From Poriferisodalis sp965214215 (GTDB lineage: Bacteria; Actinomycetota; Acidimicrobiia; Acidimicrobiales; Poriferisodalaceae): a DNA stretch of 64,000 bases. A model generated the notes under the pieces. The model saw nothing but the letters and a program-made list of their open reading frames with translations, did not search any database and was not told where the DNA came from. This document shows positions 32,730 through 44,790 of the stretch, piece by piece. Every line of letters begins with the position of its first letter. The stretch's first letter is position 1. The stretch spans positions 868,001-932,000 of the forward strand of contig NZ_CBDCBD010000003.1 in NCBI RefSeq assembly GCF_965214215.1, written 5' to 3'. A program made the position numbers and the translations under genes.

Positions 32730-33716
32730 CTACAGGCGTGCCCCTTCGTAGGCGGCAGCGCGGACACCGCGCTGGGCCAGCTCAGCAAGCCAGGGCAACG
32801 GATCGTCGAGCATGCCCAGCCCCCACGCGCCTGTGGGCAGCTCGTCGGCCAGTGCCCAGCCTGCAGCAGTCGCTGCAACCGCGGCAGCAGCGGCGCTCGG
32901 ATGATCGATCACACCGAGCACGTCGGTGCAGTGGCGGCCGTCTCGCAGGCCGCGCAGCTCCACACGCACTCCCCCGGGGCCGCCTTCGGGATGCGGCGGC
33001 CGCAGCATCGGCAGCATCGCGGTGAGGCGATCGCGCCGGGTGCCCGCGACGCGTGCGGTCACCCGTTCGACCTCGCCGAAGGCGGGCACGAGCAGCAGCG
33101 CGTCTGCCAGCGCCGCCCGATAGCAGTCATGCGCGCCGAGCGGATCGGGAAACCACACCAGCTCACGTCCCGAACCGCCGCGGCGACGACGCCATTGCCC
33201 GTCGCGCCAGTCGACCGAAGTGCCGGTGCGGGCGCGGTGCAACTGGCGCTGGCAGGCGGGACCACCAGTGCCGACCCGGGCTATGTGCACCTCGGTCACC
33301 ATGTCGAACTGGGCAGCACCGTGACGCGCCAGCAGGCAGCTGTACCCCGGCGAGAAACCCGCTCCGACCACGACGGACCGTCGGGCGTTTGCGGCCCGCT
33401 TGTCCATCGCGAGCAACTGCTCGACGTCGGTCACGGCACCCGACAGCGACACCACGTGCGAGCTCCGCTCGAGGGCCTTCTCGGTCAGTGCAGCGTGACC
33501 CCCGCTCGGCAGGCTCAGCACCACGACGTCAGCTTCGGGCAACGCACCGGGCTCGAGCACCTCCACGTCCACGTCGAGCAATTGTGACGCAAGGCCCCGC
33601 AGGCGAGAGGTGTGGCGCGACCCCAACACCAAGCGATCCACGTCGGGCCGCGACGCAAGCTGCCGGGCGATGCGCTGCCCCACAGCACCCGCGCCGATGA
33701 CGGCAACGGTGCTCAC
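32730..33716 (-). CDS. saccharopine-dehydrogenase-like NAD(P)-binding protein
   Basis: A 328-residue protein starting with the Rossmann motif TVAVIGAGAVGQRIARQL and GSR at the end of strand 2. ADVVVLSLPSGGHAALTEKAL and VVVGAGFSPGYSCLLARH follow the pattern of saccharopine dehydrogenase/homospermidine-synthase-like proteins. The C-terminal part is Arg-rich and degenerate, with no catalytic residues I can name, so the reaction is unknown. It is convergent with the preceding gene. Confidence 0.72.
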   Translation of the reverse strand: MSTVAVIGAGAVGQRIARQLASRPDVDRLVLGSRHTSRLRGLASQLLDVDVEVLEPGALPEADVVVLSLPSGGHAALTEKALERSSHVVSLSGAVTDVEQLLAMDKRAANARRSVVVGAGFSPGYSCLLARHGAAQFDMVTEVHIARVGTGGPACQRQLHRARTGTSVDWRDGQWRRRRGGSGRELVWFPDPLGAHDCYRAALADALLLVPAFGEVERVTARVAGTRRDRLTAMLPMLRPPHPEGGPGGVRVELRGLRDGRHCTDVLGVIDHPSAAAAAVAATAAGWALADELPTGAWGLGMLDDPLPWLAELAQRGVRAAAYEGARL

Positions 33717-33736
33717 GGGTTCAGGCTCATTTCAGC

Positions 33737-33877
33737 TCACCGTAAGCCAGGACCGGCCAGCTCGCGCCAGCTGCCCTCGCGGCGCGGCACGTCTTGGGAG
33801 GGGCGCAGGCGCAGGACGATGGTGACCAGCCCGCCGACGACGACCGCGAGCAGGGCACGGCGAAGGAAGCTCACCAT
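33737..33877 (-). CDS. 46-residue single-span membrane peptide
   Basis: ATG 33877 opens a short gene: a basic start (VSFLRRALL), one hydrophobic segment (AVVVGGLVTIVL) and a charged tail ending in EGSWRELAGPGLR. Location near tRNA-Ile and gyrA, and a tail with W-x-E, recall the small actinobacterial DLW-39-type proteins, though sequence similarity is slight. Function unknown. It lies between tRNA-Ile and the saccharopine-dehydrogenase-like gene, in the same direction. Confidence 0.5.
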   Translation of the reverse strand: MVSFLRRALLAVVVGGLVTIVLRLRPSQDVPRREGSWRELAGPGLR

Positions 33878-33897
33878 GACTGCTGCGGGCCCTCTTG

Positions 33898-33971
<74 letters not shown>

Positions 33972-34070
33972 GCGAAGCCGCACACACTACAGCCAGGCCG
34001 CCGCAGCGACCAAGCTGGTTATCGGCGTGCTCCCACAAGCTCTGGCATCTGCGTCGGCCGGCTCGGAGAT

Positions 34071-34694
34071 CTAGCGGGCGGGGGGGCGGCGGTCGTCTTC
34101 GAGCACAGTGACCCGCACGCCGCCGGTGAGATCGCTGATCAGGTTGAACATGATCGCCATCACCACGTTGAAAGCGACGCCGACGACAGCGACAATGAGG
34201 CCGACGATCCGGGCACGCCCGAAGATCACCGCGCCGTCGATCGTCCAGCTCTCATAGGAGCCGACTTCGCTGATGAACGACTCCACCTGGTCGACCAGGC
34301 CTGACCGCTGGGCCGCGTTCCACAGCAGCACCCCGGCGGCCAGCACAGCCACATACAGGCAGGCGTACAGCAGCACCGACACCTTGAAGACTGACCAAGG
34401 GTCGATGTGGCGCAGGATCCGATGCGTGCGGCGCACCCGAGCCTGACGCTGGCTCAGCCATGCCCACCGCACCCGCGGGGTTTGCGCCTGGTGGGGCGGC
34501 GGCACCTGCTGGCCGGGTGACGGGTGGAGCGACGGCGCCTGTGAGGCGTGCGGCGGCGCGGGCGGGATCTGGGGCGGGACGGGCGCGCGGCTCGTCGGGG
34601 TGATGCCCAACGCTTCCGCGAACAGCTCGTCGGTGGGAGTCGGTCCGCTTTGCTCCGGCGACGGCGGCCCCTGACCGGATGTCGGATCGGCCAC
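34071..34694 (-). CDS. DUF3566 membrane protein
   Basis: A 207-residue protein. The first 85 residues are a disordered, proline-rich cytoplasmic stretch. The remainder has two membrane spans (VSVLLYACLYVAVLAAGVLLW and IVGLIVAVVGVAFNVVMAIMF) in the arrangement of DUF3566, including WSVFKVS and ISDLTGGVRVTVLE at the end. Members lie next to gyrA throughout the Actinobacteria. The role is unknown. Confidence 0.88.
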   Translation of the reverse strand: MADPTSGQGPPSPEQSGPTPTDELFAEALGITPTSRAPVPPQIPPAPPHASQAPSLHPSPGQQVPPPHQAQTPRVRWAWLSQRQARVRRTHRILRHIDPWSVFKVSVLLYACLYVAVLAAGVLLWNAAQRSGLVDQVESFISEVGSYESWTIDGAVIFGRARIVGLIVAVVGVAFNVVMAIMFNLISDLTGGVRVTVLEDDRRPPAR

Positions 34695-34711
34695 GCTTCG
34701 CAGTGTAGGAG

Positions 34712-35125
34712 TCAGTCGCCAGCCCGCCCGTTCGCCCCCGGAACCGGTGGCAGCGACGCCGCCGCCGCGGCCGAAGCGCGCTGACCGTCAACCTCTGCGA
34801 CGACTTCCACCAACACTTCGCTGCTGTTGACGTGCGCTTCAAAGGCGAGCAGCGACCCGCCCGCATTCCTCACCGCAGACAACGCCACGGAATTGTCCGG
34901 CGGCACACCTTCGGCGATGGCATGCAGGTCGGCTGCTGCGAGAGTCGCCAGCGCGGCTGCGTCGGCTGCGCCCTGCGCCCGTGAGCTTGCGAGCGCCGCC
35001 TGACCCCAGCGGGCCACCAACCCGATGCTGATGAGCAACGCCAAGGCCATGAGCGCCACCGGCAGTGCCGCCTGCCCGCGCTGGCTCGGTGTCGCCGGTG
35101 CCGCCGGTGCCGCATCTGTCGGCAT
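34712..35125 (-). CDS. TadE/TadG-like pseudopilin or secretory protein
   Basis: A 137-residue protein with SQRGQAALPVALMALALLISIG near the N-terminus, the prepilin-like QGQAA segment and single hydrophobic helix seen in Tad-pilus minor pseudopilins of actinobacteria. After the helix, RAQGAADAAALATLAAADLHA is the usual Ala-rich stalk. No other tad gene is near, so its role is unclear. It begins 9 bp after the gyrA stop and is probably cotranscribed with gyrA. Confidence 0.65.
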   Translation of the reverse strand: MPTDAAPAAPATPSQRGQAALPVALMALALLISIGLVARWGQAALASSRAQGAADAAALATLAAADLHAIAEGVPPDNSVALSAVRNAGGSLLAFEAHVNSSEVLVEVVAEVDGQRASAAAAASLPPVPGANGRAGD

Positions 35126-35134
35126 TGGCTGACG

Positions 35135-37708
<2,574 letters not shown>

Positions 37709-37741
37709 GTCGCTCCCGGCCGGATCCGTCTGTCCGTCAGC

Positions 37742-39739
37742 TCAGACGTCGAGGAAACGGACGTCGCTGGCGTTGTTCTGGATGAAGCCCCGGCGGGCAT
37801 CCACGTCGTCGCCCATGAGGATGCTGAAGATGAGATCGGCTGTGGCGGCCTCTTCGAGCGTGACGCGAAGCAAGGTCCGGCTGGCTGGATCCATAGTGGT
37901 ATCCCACAGCTCTTGGGCGTCCATCTCGCCGAGGCCCTTGAGACGTTGGAATTCGTTGCGGTGGTTGGGCCGCTGTTCGAGGAACGCCGCCTTTGCCCGG
38001 TCGTCTTTGAGGTAGACGGAGTCGGTGCCGACCTTGGTGGAGTACAGCGGCGGCTGGGCGATGTACACGCAGCCCCCCGACAGCAGCGCACGCATGCGAT
38101 GGAAGAAGAACGTCAGCAGCAGGGTGCGGATGTGGCTGCCGTCGACGTCGGCATCGCACAGCAGGATCACCTTGTGATAGCGCACCTTGGCGACGTCGAA
38201 GCCCCCCTCGCCGGTCGCACCGTCGACACCTGCGCCGATCGCCGAGATAAGCGCGCCGATCTCGTTGTTGTCGAAGATCCGCTCGGGGCGGCTGCGCTGG
38301 ACGTTGAGGATCTTGCCCCGGATTGGCAGGATCGCCATAGTGGCGGGATCGCGGGCCTCCTTGGCCGATCCCCCCGCTGAGTCGCCCTCCACGATGTACA
38401 GCTCTGATTCGGCGGGGTCGCCCGACGAGCAGTCGGTGAGCTTGCCGGGCAGGCCAGCGCCCCCGAGTGCCGACTTGCGGACGGTATTGCGCGCCTTCTG
38501 CGCGGCGACGCGGGCCCGGCGGGCGTCGACGGCCTTGCCAAGCACCAGCTTGGCCTCGCTGGGGTGCTCTTCGAGCCATTCGCCCAGGCCGCTGTAGGCC
38601 GACTTCTGCACCAGGCTGCGCATGGCGGTGTTGCCCAGCTTGGCTTTGGTCTGGCCTTCGAACTGCGGTGATTCCATGCGGACGCTCACCACCGCGGTGA
38701 GGCCCTCACGGATGTCATCGCCCTGCAGATTGCCGTCGTCGGGGCGCAGCATCTTGCGATCTTTGGCGTAGGCGTTCACTGCCAAGGTCAGCGCCGAGCG
38801 AAACCCCTCGGTGTGCATACCGCCCTCGATGGTGTTGATGCCGTTCGCGAAGCTGTGGATGCCGTCGGTGTTGAAGCCGGTGTTCCACTGGAAGGCGATC
38901 TCCACCTCGTCGCCGTCTTCGACAGCAGTGAGATAGCCGACCTCGTCGAATAGGGTCTCGGAGGTCTCGTTGAGGTGCCGTACGAAGTCGCGAATGCCGC
39001 CCGGGTAGCAGTACTCGTGGCGGACCGGCTCAGGTCGGCGCTCGTCGACGAAGCCGATTCGCAGGCCAGCATTCAGGAACGCCATCATCTGCAGCCGCTC
39101 GGTCAGCGTCTGGGCACGGAACTCGACGTGGTCGAACACGGTCGGGTCGGGTTTGAACGTGATGGTGGTGCCCGTGCCCTCATCGGGTGAAGGACCGGTA
39201 TCGGTCAGATCGCCAACGGGCTCGCCACCGTCACGGAACTGCAGCTTCCAGCGCCGTCCTTCGCGGTCGATGATCGCTTCCAGCTCGCACGACAAGGCGT
39301 TCACCACCGAAACGCCGACGCCGTGCAGCCCGCCGGACACCTTGTAGCCAGCGCCGCCGAACTTGCCGCCGGCGTGGAGCACTGTGAGGACGACTTCGGC
39401 CGCCGACTTGTCGGGATACTGCGGATGAGCTTCGACAGGAATGCCGCGGCCGTCGTCGGTCACGCTGCACGTGCCATCGGCCCGCAAGGTCACGTCGATC
39501 GAGCTGCAGTGCCCTGCCATGGCTTCGTCGACGGCGTTGTCGACCACCTCGTACACGAGGTGATGCAGCCCCGCCGGACCGGTCGAACCGATGAACATGC
39601 CCGGTCGCTCACGCACTGGCTCGAGGCCTTCGAGCACGGTGATGGCATCGGCGTTGTAGTCGCCGACCACGGTGTTGCCAGCTGCGTCTGCGCCGTCCGC
39701 TCCTGCCGCTGAACTGGGTGCCAGGGCGGTGTCGGTCAC
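37742..39739 (-). CDS. gyrB: DNA gyrase subunit B
   Basis: A 665-residue ATPase subunit of gyrase. The GHKL ATP site is visible as EVVDNAVDEA, VTDDGRGIPVE and SGGLHGVGVSVVNALS. The TOPRIM parts are EGDSAGGSAKEARD and LLCDADVDGSHIRTLLLTFFF, and the C-terminal QRLKGLGEMDAQELWDTTMDP closes the protein. It lies downstream of dciA on the leftward leading strand from oriC. Confidence 0.98.
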   Translation of the reverse strand: MTDTALAPSSAAGADGADAAGNTVVGDYNADAITVLEGLEPVRERPGMFIGSTGPAGLHHLVYEVVDNAVDEAMAGHCSSIDVTLRADGTCSVTDDGRGIPVEAHPQYPDKSAAEVVLTVLHAGGKFGGAGYKVSGGLHGVGVSVVNALSCELEAIIDREGRRWKLQFRDGGEPVGDLTDTGPSPDEGTGTTITFKPDPTVFDHVEFRAQTLTERLQMMAFLNAGLRIGFVDERRPEPVRHEYCYPGGIRDFVRHLNETSETLFDEVGYLTAVEDGDEVEIAFQWNTGFNTDGIHSFANGINTIEGGMHTEGFRSALTLAVNAYAKDRKMLRPDDGNLQGDDIREGLTAVVSVRMESPQFEGQTKAKLGNTAMRSLVQKSAYSGLGEWLEEHPSEAKLVLGKAVDARRARVAAQKARNTVRKSALGGAGLPGKLTDCSSGDPAESELYIVEGDSAGGSAKEARDPATMAILPIRGKILNVQRSRPERIFDNNEIGALISAIGAGVDGATGEGGFDVAKVRYHKVILLCDADVDGSHIRTLLLTFFFHRMRALLSGGCVYIAQPPLYSTKVGTDSVYLKDDRAKAAFLEQRPNHRNEFQRLKGLGEMDAQELWDTTMDPASRTLLRVTLEEAATADLIFSILMGDDVDARRGFIQNNASDVRFLDV

Positions 39740-39832
39740 GGCTCACCAGTCTACTGGACAGTGTGCCTTTCTTGGCGCAGAATGAGCCGTTCGCGTAGTG
39801 CTAAAACCGCAGGTCAACAGTACTTTTCTGAG

Positions 39833-40153
39833 TCAAGTCCCAGGTTGCACGCGCAAGCGGAGCTCAGCGATCGTCGCGGCACCCGATTCGGCGTTCAATG
39901 CAGCCAGAATCCGGCTGGAGTGATAGCGCAGCTCTGTCGCCCAGGCAGGGTCGTCTACCACGACGGTCAGCCGGCCGGCGTCGAGCCGCTCGGGCTGTGA
40001 GTGGGCCGCTATCGCCTCCCCGACCGCCTCAGTCCAACGCTCGTTGAGGTCCATCGCGCGCCCTCGAGAACCAAAGCCGGCAGTGACCGCCCGGATCGAA
40101 TCACTGATCGGCCGTGGCTCCCGGCCACCCGTTGTGCGACGGCGTCTCTTCAT
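39833..40153 (-). CDS. dciA: DciA-like helicase loader (DUF721)
   Basis: A 106-residue protein with the DUF721 core WTEAVGEAIAAHSQPERLDAGRLTVVVDDPAWATELRYHSSRILAAL. DUF721 proteins (DciA) load the replicative helicase in bacteria that lack DnaC/DnaI. Its position between recF and gyrB is the normal actinobacterial one. The basic N-terminal tail likely contacts DNA or the helicase. Confidence 0.88.
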   Translation of the reverse strand: MKRRRRTTGGREPRPISDSIRAVTAGFGSRGRAMDLNERWTEAVGEAIAAHSQPERLDAGRLTVVVDDPAWATELRYHSSRILAALNAESGAATIAELRLRVQPGT

Positions 40154-40221
40154 CGGGTCAACATGCTCGCGCGCCCAGCCTCGCAGGGCGCGCAGACAAC
40201 TCAGGCTTGGCGCTCAACCGC

Positions 40222-41310
40222 TCAGCGCTTCGCGGGCGCCGCTTCGCCGTCGCGAACGTGGACGTGGCTGTGCCCTTCGATCCCAGACGGCACATGTCCG
40301 GTCGCCGAGGTCACCACGATCTGCGCGGCAGGAAGGCAGCCGACGAGCCGGCGGGCCCTGTCCTCATCGAGTTCGGAGAACACGTCGTCTAGCAAGACGA
40401 CCGGCTCGACCTTGCTGATCTGGGCCGTGCAGCGATGCTGCGCCAGCCTCAACGCCAGGGCGATGCTGCGCTGCTCGCCTTGGGAAGCGTGCGTGCGTGC
40501 CGGCAGGCCATCGAGGCAGACCGTCATGTCGTCGCGGTGCGGGCCCACGGTTGTTGTGCCGCGCCGCAGGTCATCGCGCCGAGCCTGTGCCAATGCTTCA
40601 GCGAGCGTGTGATGGCGCCACTCGGCCGCGTAGGACAGACGCAGCTCCACAGCAGAACCCGCGAGCTGGTCGTAGGCGGCCCCTGCCGGCGCGCTCAGCG
40701 CCGAACACAGGGCCTCACGCCGGCGTGCAATGACCTCGCCGGCGGTCGCGAGCTGCGCGTCCCACACATCGAGGGCCGTCATGGCCTCGGCGTCGGGACG
40801 GTGACCGGCCTGTTTCAAGAGATTGTTGCGCTGGCGCAGGATCCGCTCGAAATCAAGCCGCGTCGCTCGGTACTCTCGGTCGGTGACGGTCAGCACGCTG
40901 TCGAGCAGCTCGCGACGCACCGACGGCCCTCCCGCTGCGATCGACAGGTCTGCGGGGCAGAACACCACGGTGCTGACGACCTCGGCAAGATCGCGCAGTG
41001 AGCGCACCCGCTGTCCGTTCACCTGGGCGCGAGATCGACCGCCTGCAGCGATCTCCATCTCCACCAGGTGCGCCCGGCGATTCCGCTGGATCTCGGCACG
41101 CACGAAGGCCCGCTCGCAGCCAGAGCGCACGAGCGTCTCCGCGCTCGCCCCGCGGAACGAGCCCGAACCGTCCAGCAAGGCGATCGCCTCAAGCAGGTTG
41201 GTCTTGCCATGCCCGTTCGGACCGACTATGAGCGTCCGTTGCGCGTCGAACGACAGCTTCGTCGCCCGGTGATTGCGAAAGTTCTCGATGCTCAGCCAAG
41301 CAACGATCAC
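40222..41310 (-). CDS. recF: DNA replication and repair protein RecF
   Basis: A 362-residue SMC-like ATPase that helps load RecA at gaps. Walker A GPNGHGKTNLLEAI is near residue 30, the ABC signature HASQGEQRSIALALRLAQ near 275, and Walker B PVVLLDDVFSELDEDR near 305. Its ATG overlaps the dnaN stop by 4 bp, so the two are translationally coupled. Confidence 0.97.
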   Translation of the reverse strand: MIVAWLSIENFRNHRATKLSFDAQRTLIVGPNGHGKTNLLEAIALLDGSGSFRGASAETLVRSGCERAFVRAEIQRNRRAHLVEMEIAAGGRSRAQVNGQRVRSLRDLAEVVSTVVFCPADLSIAAGGPSVRRELLDSVLTVTDREYRATRLDFERILRQRNNLLKQAGHRPDAEAMTALDVWDAQLATAGEVIARRREALCSALSAPAGAAYDQLAGSAVELRLSYAAEWRHHTLAEALAQARRDDLRRGTTTVGPHRDDMTVCLDGLPARTHASQGEQRSIALALRLAQHRCTAQISKVEPVVLLDDVFSELDEDRARRLVGCLPAAQIVVTSATGHVPSGIEGHSHVHVRDGEAAPAKR

Positions 41311-42416
41311 GACACCCGCACGGGCATCAGCAGGTACAAGAATTCGCCCTGCCCAGGTGCCCGCAGCACCGCAGGCTTCAGCGCATCGAGCCGCACGAGC
41401 TCGACGGTGTCACCGCCTGCCGCCTCGAGGCCATCGATGAGGTAGTCGGGATTGAACGCCACCGTGGTGGGTTCTCCCTCGTAGGCAGCATCGATTTCTT
41501 CGCTTGCGCTGCCCACGTCTTGGCTGATGACCGTGAGCTCGATGCTGTCAGGCCGCAACTCCATGCGCAGGGGTGCATTCGTGTCGCGGGCCAACAGCCG
41601 GAGCCGGCGGGCGCCATCGAGCAATGCGCCGCGGTCTATCTCAAGGCGGTTGTCGTGAGAGTCGGGAATCAACGGTTCGTAGCTGGGGAAGTCGCCGGCG
41701 ATGAGGCGGCAGGTCACCTGCGCCGAGGTGGAATCGCCGGTGACTTCGAAGGTGACTTCCCTCTCCCCCAAGCGCATGATCACGTCTTTGCTCGGGTCAA
41801 GGATCCGGCCCAGTTCCTCAAGCGCCCGTGAGGGTACGAGTACTTGCTGGCCCGGCCCCAGCACCTGTGCCTCGGGGAGGTCTCGCAGGGCGAGGCGATA
41901 GGAATCGGTGGCCACCAATCGCAGACCATCACCCCGGGCGGCCATGAGCACGCCGGTCAGGATCGGGCGGGCGTCATCGGAGCTCGCCGCGCGGACGACC
42001 TGACGGAAGGCCTGCGCGAGGTCGACAGCAGGCACCGTGACATCATCGCCGGCGGGCTGGGGCAAGGTCGGGAAGTCGGCAGTCGGCAGGGTCCGCACCG
42101 AGAACTGCGCTCGTGCGCTCGTGATCTGAGCCTCATCATCGGCTACCTGCAGATCGACCTCGCCTGGCGGCAGAGCACGCGCGATATCGGTCAGCAGGCG
42201 AGCGGGCACGACGGTCTCTCCCGGCGCCTCCACCGCGGTGCGCAGACGTGTGCGCACCGTCAGGTCGAGATCGGTGCCGGTGACAGCGAGACCTTCCTCG
42301 TCGGCGCGTAGATGCAAGCCGGTCAGCACGAACAGGCCACCACCGCGCGCGTTGACCCCTCGGCTGGCCAAGGCCAGCTGCTCTACCAATGCGTCTCGTT
42401 CAATGCGCAATTTCAC
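41307..42416 (-). CDS. dnaN: DNA polymerase III sliding clamp (beta subunit)
   Basis: A 369-residue beta clamp with three clamp folds. MKLRIERDALVEQLALASRGV opens it; LLDGARRLRLLARDTNAPLRMEL and FNPDYLIDGLEAAGGDTVEL are the third-domain hydrophobic-pocket segments, and it ends YLLMPVRVS. It is the first gene left of oriC. Confidence 0.98.
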   Translation of the reverse strand: MKLRIERDALVEQLALASRGVNARGGGLFVLTGLHLRADEEGLAVTGTDLDLTVRTRLRTAVEAPGETVVPARLLTDIARALPPGEVDLQVADDEAQITSARAQFSVRTLPTADFPTLPQPAGDDVTVPAVDLAQAFRQVVRAASSDDARPILTGVLMAARGDGLRLVATDSYRLALRDLPEAQVLGPGQQVLVPSRALEELGRILDPSKDVIMRLGEREVTFEVTGDSTSAQVTCRLIAGDFPSYEPLIPDSHDNRLEIDRGALLDGARRLRLLARDTNAPLRMELRPDSIELTVISQDVGSASEEIDAAYEGEPTTVAFNPDYLIDGLEAAGGDTVELVRLDALKPAVLRAPGQGEFLYLLMPVRVS

Positions 42417-42741
42417 AGGTGGTTCTCCTTGGCCTTACCGGACCGATGAGACAGACAATCCTCAAAGAGAAGGTTGATAGTTATTCAGTAGTGGTTGTAG
42501 GGGCTGTGGATTGTGGATGACTGGCCGTTGTCGCAGATCAGCCCAACGAAGGCTGTCAACAGTCTTGCTTGCCGCGTCCACAGCTACACCCTCCATTTTC
42601 TCGCGTCGCCGACTCCGCGGTGGATAATCGCAACTTTTCCCGAGGTCTGTCGAGAACTTTTCCACTCGTTGTCCACAGCGTGTGGAGACACCCTAGATCC
42701 AGCCGTCAACCGCACAGCGGACAGCAGTCGTCGCGTCGGCC
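42417..42741. other. chromosomal replication origin oriC
   Basis: The gap between dnaN and dnaA holds a group of DnaA-box-like 9-mers: TGTGGATTG (42505), TGTGGATGA (42512), CGTCCACAG (42575), GGTGGATAA (42619), TTTTCCACT (42658), TTGTCCACA (42669) and TGTGGAGAC (42681). They match TGTGGATAA or its complement at seven or eight of nine positions. A/T-richer stretches occur at about 42450-42500 and 42590-42660. Genes on both sides point away from here, as expected for bidirectional replication. Confidence 0.88.
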
Positions 42742-44343
42742 TCAGGCAGCCCGGACGTGAGCGATCAGCTGTGCGACTTGGTCGTACACCCTGCGTTCTG
42801 CAGGCAGGAGACCGTTGATCTTCTTGACGGCATGCATCACGGTGGTGTGATCGCGGCCGCCGAAGACGCTGGCGATGGCGGGATAACTCAAGTCGGTGAG
42901 TTCCCTCATGACATACATGCTGATCTGGCGGGCCTTTACGAGGCCTTGCTGGCGGCCCTGGCTGGTGAGCTGGCTGATGCTGTAACCGAACATGTCCGAA
43001 GTCATCTGCAGGATCCGGTCGGTGGTGATCGGCTTCTCCTGCGGCTCGCGGACATCGCTGAGAATCTGCTGGGCCATCTCGAGCGAGACCGGACTGCGCG
43101 TGAGGCTGGCGTACGCCGTGACCCGTACCAGCGCACCCTCGAGTTCACGGATGTTGTTCGTGATGATGTGGGCGATGTGCTCGAGCACCTCGTCGGGCAC
43201 ATGGCCGTGCTCGGTCTTCTTGCGCAAGATGGCCACCCGGGTCTCCAGATCCGGTGGCTGGATGTCGGTAATCAAGCCCCACTCGAAGCGGCTGCGCAGT
43301 CGATCCGACAACGTGGCGATGCTGCGGGGCGGACGATCTGAGGAGATGACGATCTGCCGGCCCGCGACGTGCAGCGAGTTGAAGGTGTGGAACAGCTCTT
43401 CCTGTAAGCCTTCTTTGCCCTCCATGAACTGGATGTCGTCGAGCAGCAAGACGTCGAGCTCGCGGTAGCGCCGCTTGAACGCCGGCGTGGTGTTCGTGCG
43501 GATGGCCTCGATGAACTCCGAGAGGAACGTCTCGGTGGAGACGTACCGCACACGATGCTCCGGCAGCGTGGATTGCAGAAAGTTCACTATGGCCTGGAGC
43601 AAATGGGTCTTGCCGAGCCCGGTGCTTCCGTGAATGAACAGCGGGTTGTAAGCAACGCCTGGCGTTTCGGCGACCGCAAGCGCCGCGGCCTGGGCGAAGC
43701 GGTTGCTGCTCCCGGTGACGAAGCTCTCGAAGGTGTACCGGGGGTTGGTGATGTCGACGCCGGAGACCCGGCGCGACGGCGTGGTGACCTCGGGTGACGT
43801 GACGGCCGTGTCTGTCGCTGTGGAGGCGCGGGCCGGCGGCGCCTGGGCCGCGCCGGCGGCTGGGTGCCACGCTTCGGCGTCGTCGCTGAGTGGGGCATCG
43901 TCGTCGTCGATGCCATCGAGGTCGTGCTGCTGGGCATCGGTGCCGTTGGCGCTGTCGAGCTCGCTGAGTTCGGGACGGGTCTCGATCTCGTAGGTCTGCG
44001 GGCGTACGGGCAGCTGCTCGAAGGCGGCGTGCAGCATGGGGATGTATCGCCTCTGGATGCGATCGCGGATCATGTTGCTCGGCGCGATCAGTACGGCAAG
44101 CTCACCGTCGATGTGCAGCGCCTCCAGGTGCCGGAAGTAGCCCAGCCACAGCGCGTCGGACACCGTGGTTCGCAATATCTCGCGGCACTGCGACCACAGC
44201 TCGTCGGTGTTAGCGCGCGTGCTTCCCGCCGTCGCCGCAGCCTTCGAGGTGCCCTGAGGGGCCTCGAAAGATTCCGATGGCGCCGAAATGTCGTGCCGGC
44301 CGTGGGGTCCGTCGGCTGCGGATTCCGCCTGCGGAGAACTCAC
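42742..44343 (-). CDS. dnaA: chromosomal replication initiator protein DnaA
   Basis: A DnaA of about 533 residues. Domain I is NTDELWSQCREILRTTVSDAL; a long acidic, disordered domain II follows. The AAA+ core has Walker A HGSTGLGKTHLL, Walker B VLLLDDIQF and a sensor region, and the DNA-binding domain ends in the signature VFGGRDHTTVMHAVKKI. I prefer GTG 44343 (GAGG eight bases upstream); the frame continues to GTG 44409 or TTG 44412. It faces the boxes of oriC with its 3' end. Confidence 0.96.
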   Translation of the reverse strand: MSSPQAESAADGPHGRHDISAPSESFEAPQGTSKAAATAGSTRANTDELWSQCREILRTTVSDALWLGYFRHLEALHIDGELAVLIAPSNMIRDRIQRRYIPMLHAAFEQLPVRPQTYEIETRPELSELDSANGTDAQQHDLDGIDDDDAPLSDDAEAWHPAAGAAQAPPARASTATDTAVTSPEVTTPSRRVSGVDITNPRYTFESFVTGSSNRFAQAAALAVAETPGVAYNPLFIHGSTGLGKTHLLQAIVNFLQSTLPEHRVRYVSTETFLSEFIEAIRTNTTPAFKRRYRELDVLLLDDIQFMEGKEGLQEELFHTFNSLHVAGRQIVISSDRPPRSIATLSDRLRSRFEWGLITDIQPPDLETRVAILRKKTEHGHVPDEVLEHIAHIITNNIRELEGALVRVTAYASLTRSPVSLEMAQQILSDVREPQEKPITTDRILQMTSDMFGYSISQLTSQGRQQGLVKARQISMYVMRELTDLSYPAIASVFGGRDHTTVMHAVKKINGLLPAERRVYDQVAQLIAHVRAA

Positions 44344-44790
44344 TACGACAACCTCGTTCGCCTGCGGCCGATGTGTGCGGGGGGAACGTGTTGTTCGCCT
44401 TCGAGTCACCAAGCGGCATCCGGTGGTCGGAACCTATGGCCGCGCTGCCCCTGTCGCAAACGCGTCTTCGTGGACCTCTGCCAAGCGGGAGTTGACCGGT
44501 GTTCGACAGCATGCCGACAGGCGCAAAACGCCCGCACAACCAGCGGATGCCGTCGAGAATTGCTGCATTGACGCGCGCTGTGTCCGTAGGTCCACTGCGA
44601 TCGTCGCGAGCGATCGCGCGCGGAATACGCGCGCCCGGACAGACGCGCCGACTGCACCGAACCCCGGTGCCGCCCCGCATCAGCACCCCTAGGCTGTCAG
44701 TGCTCTCGGGCCAAGGTCCGGGCACGCTCCGGCCGTCGCACCGCAATTCGCGGAACCGCCCGCGGCCTGAACCCTCCAGGAGGCTGCAGC
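44344..44790. other. intergenic region between dnaA and rpmH
   Basis: This 447-bp stretch must hold the divergent promoters of dnaA and of the rpmH operon. No gene or DnaA-box cluster is visible; the outermost DnaA frame extension covers its first 69 bp. The rpmH ribosome site AGGAGG is at 44779-44784. A GC-rich inverted stretch, GCGATCGTCGCGAGCGATCGC, lies at about 44597-44617 and could be a regulatory palindrome. Confidence 0.5.
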
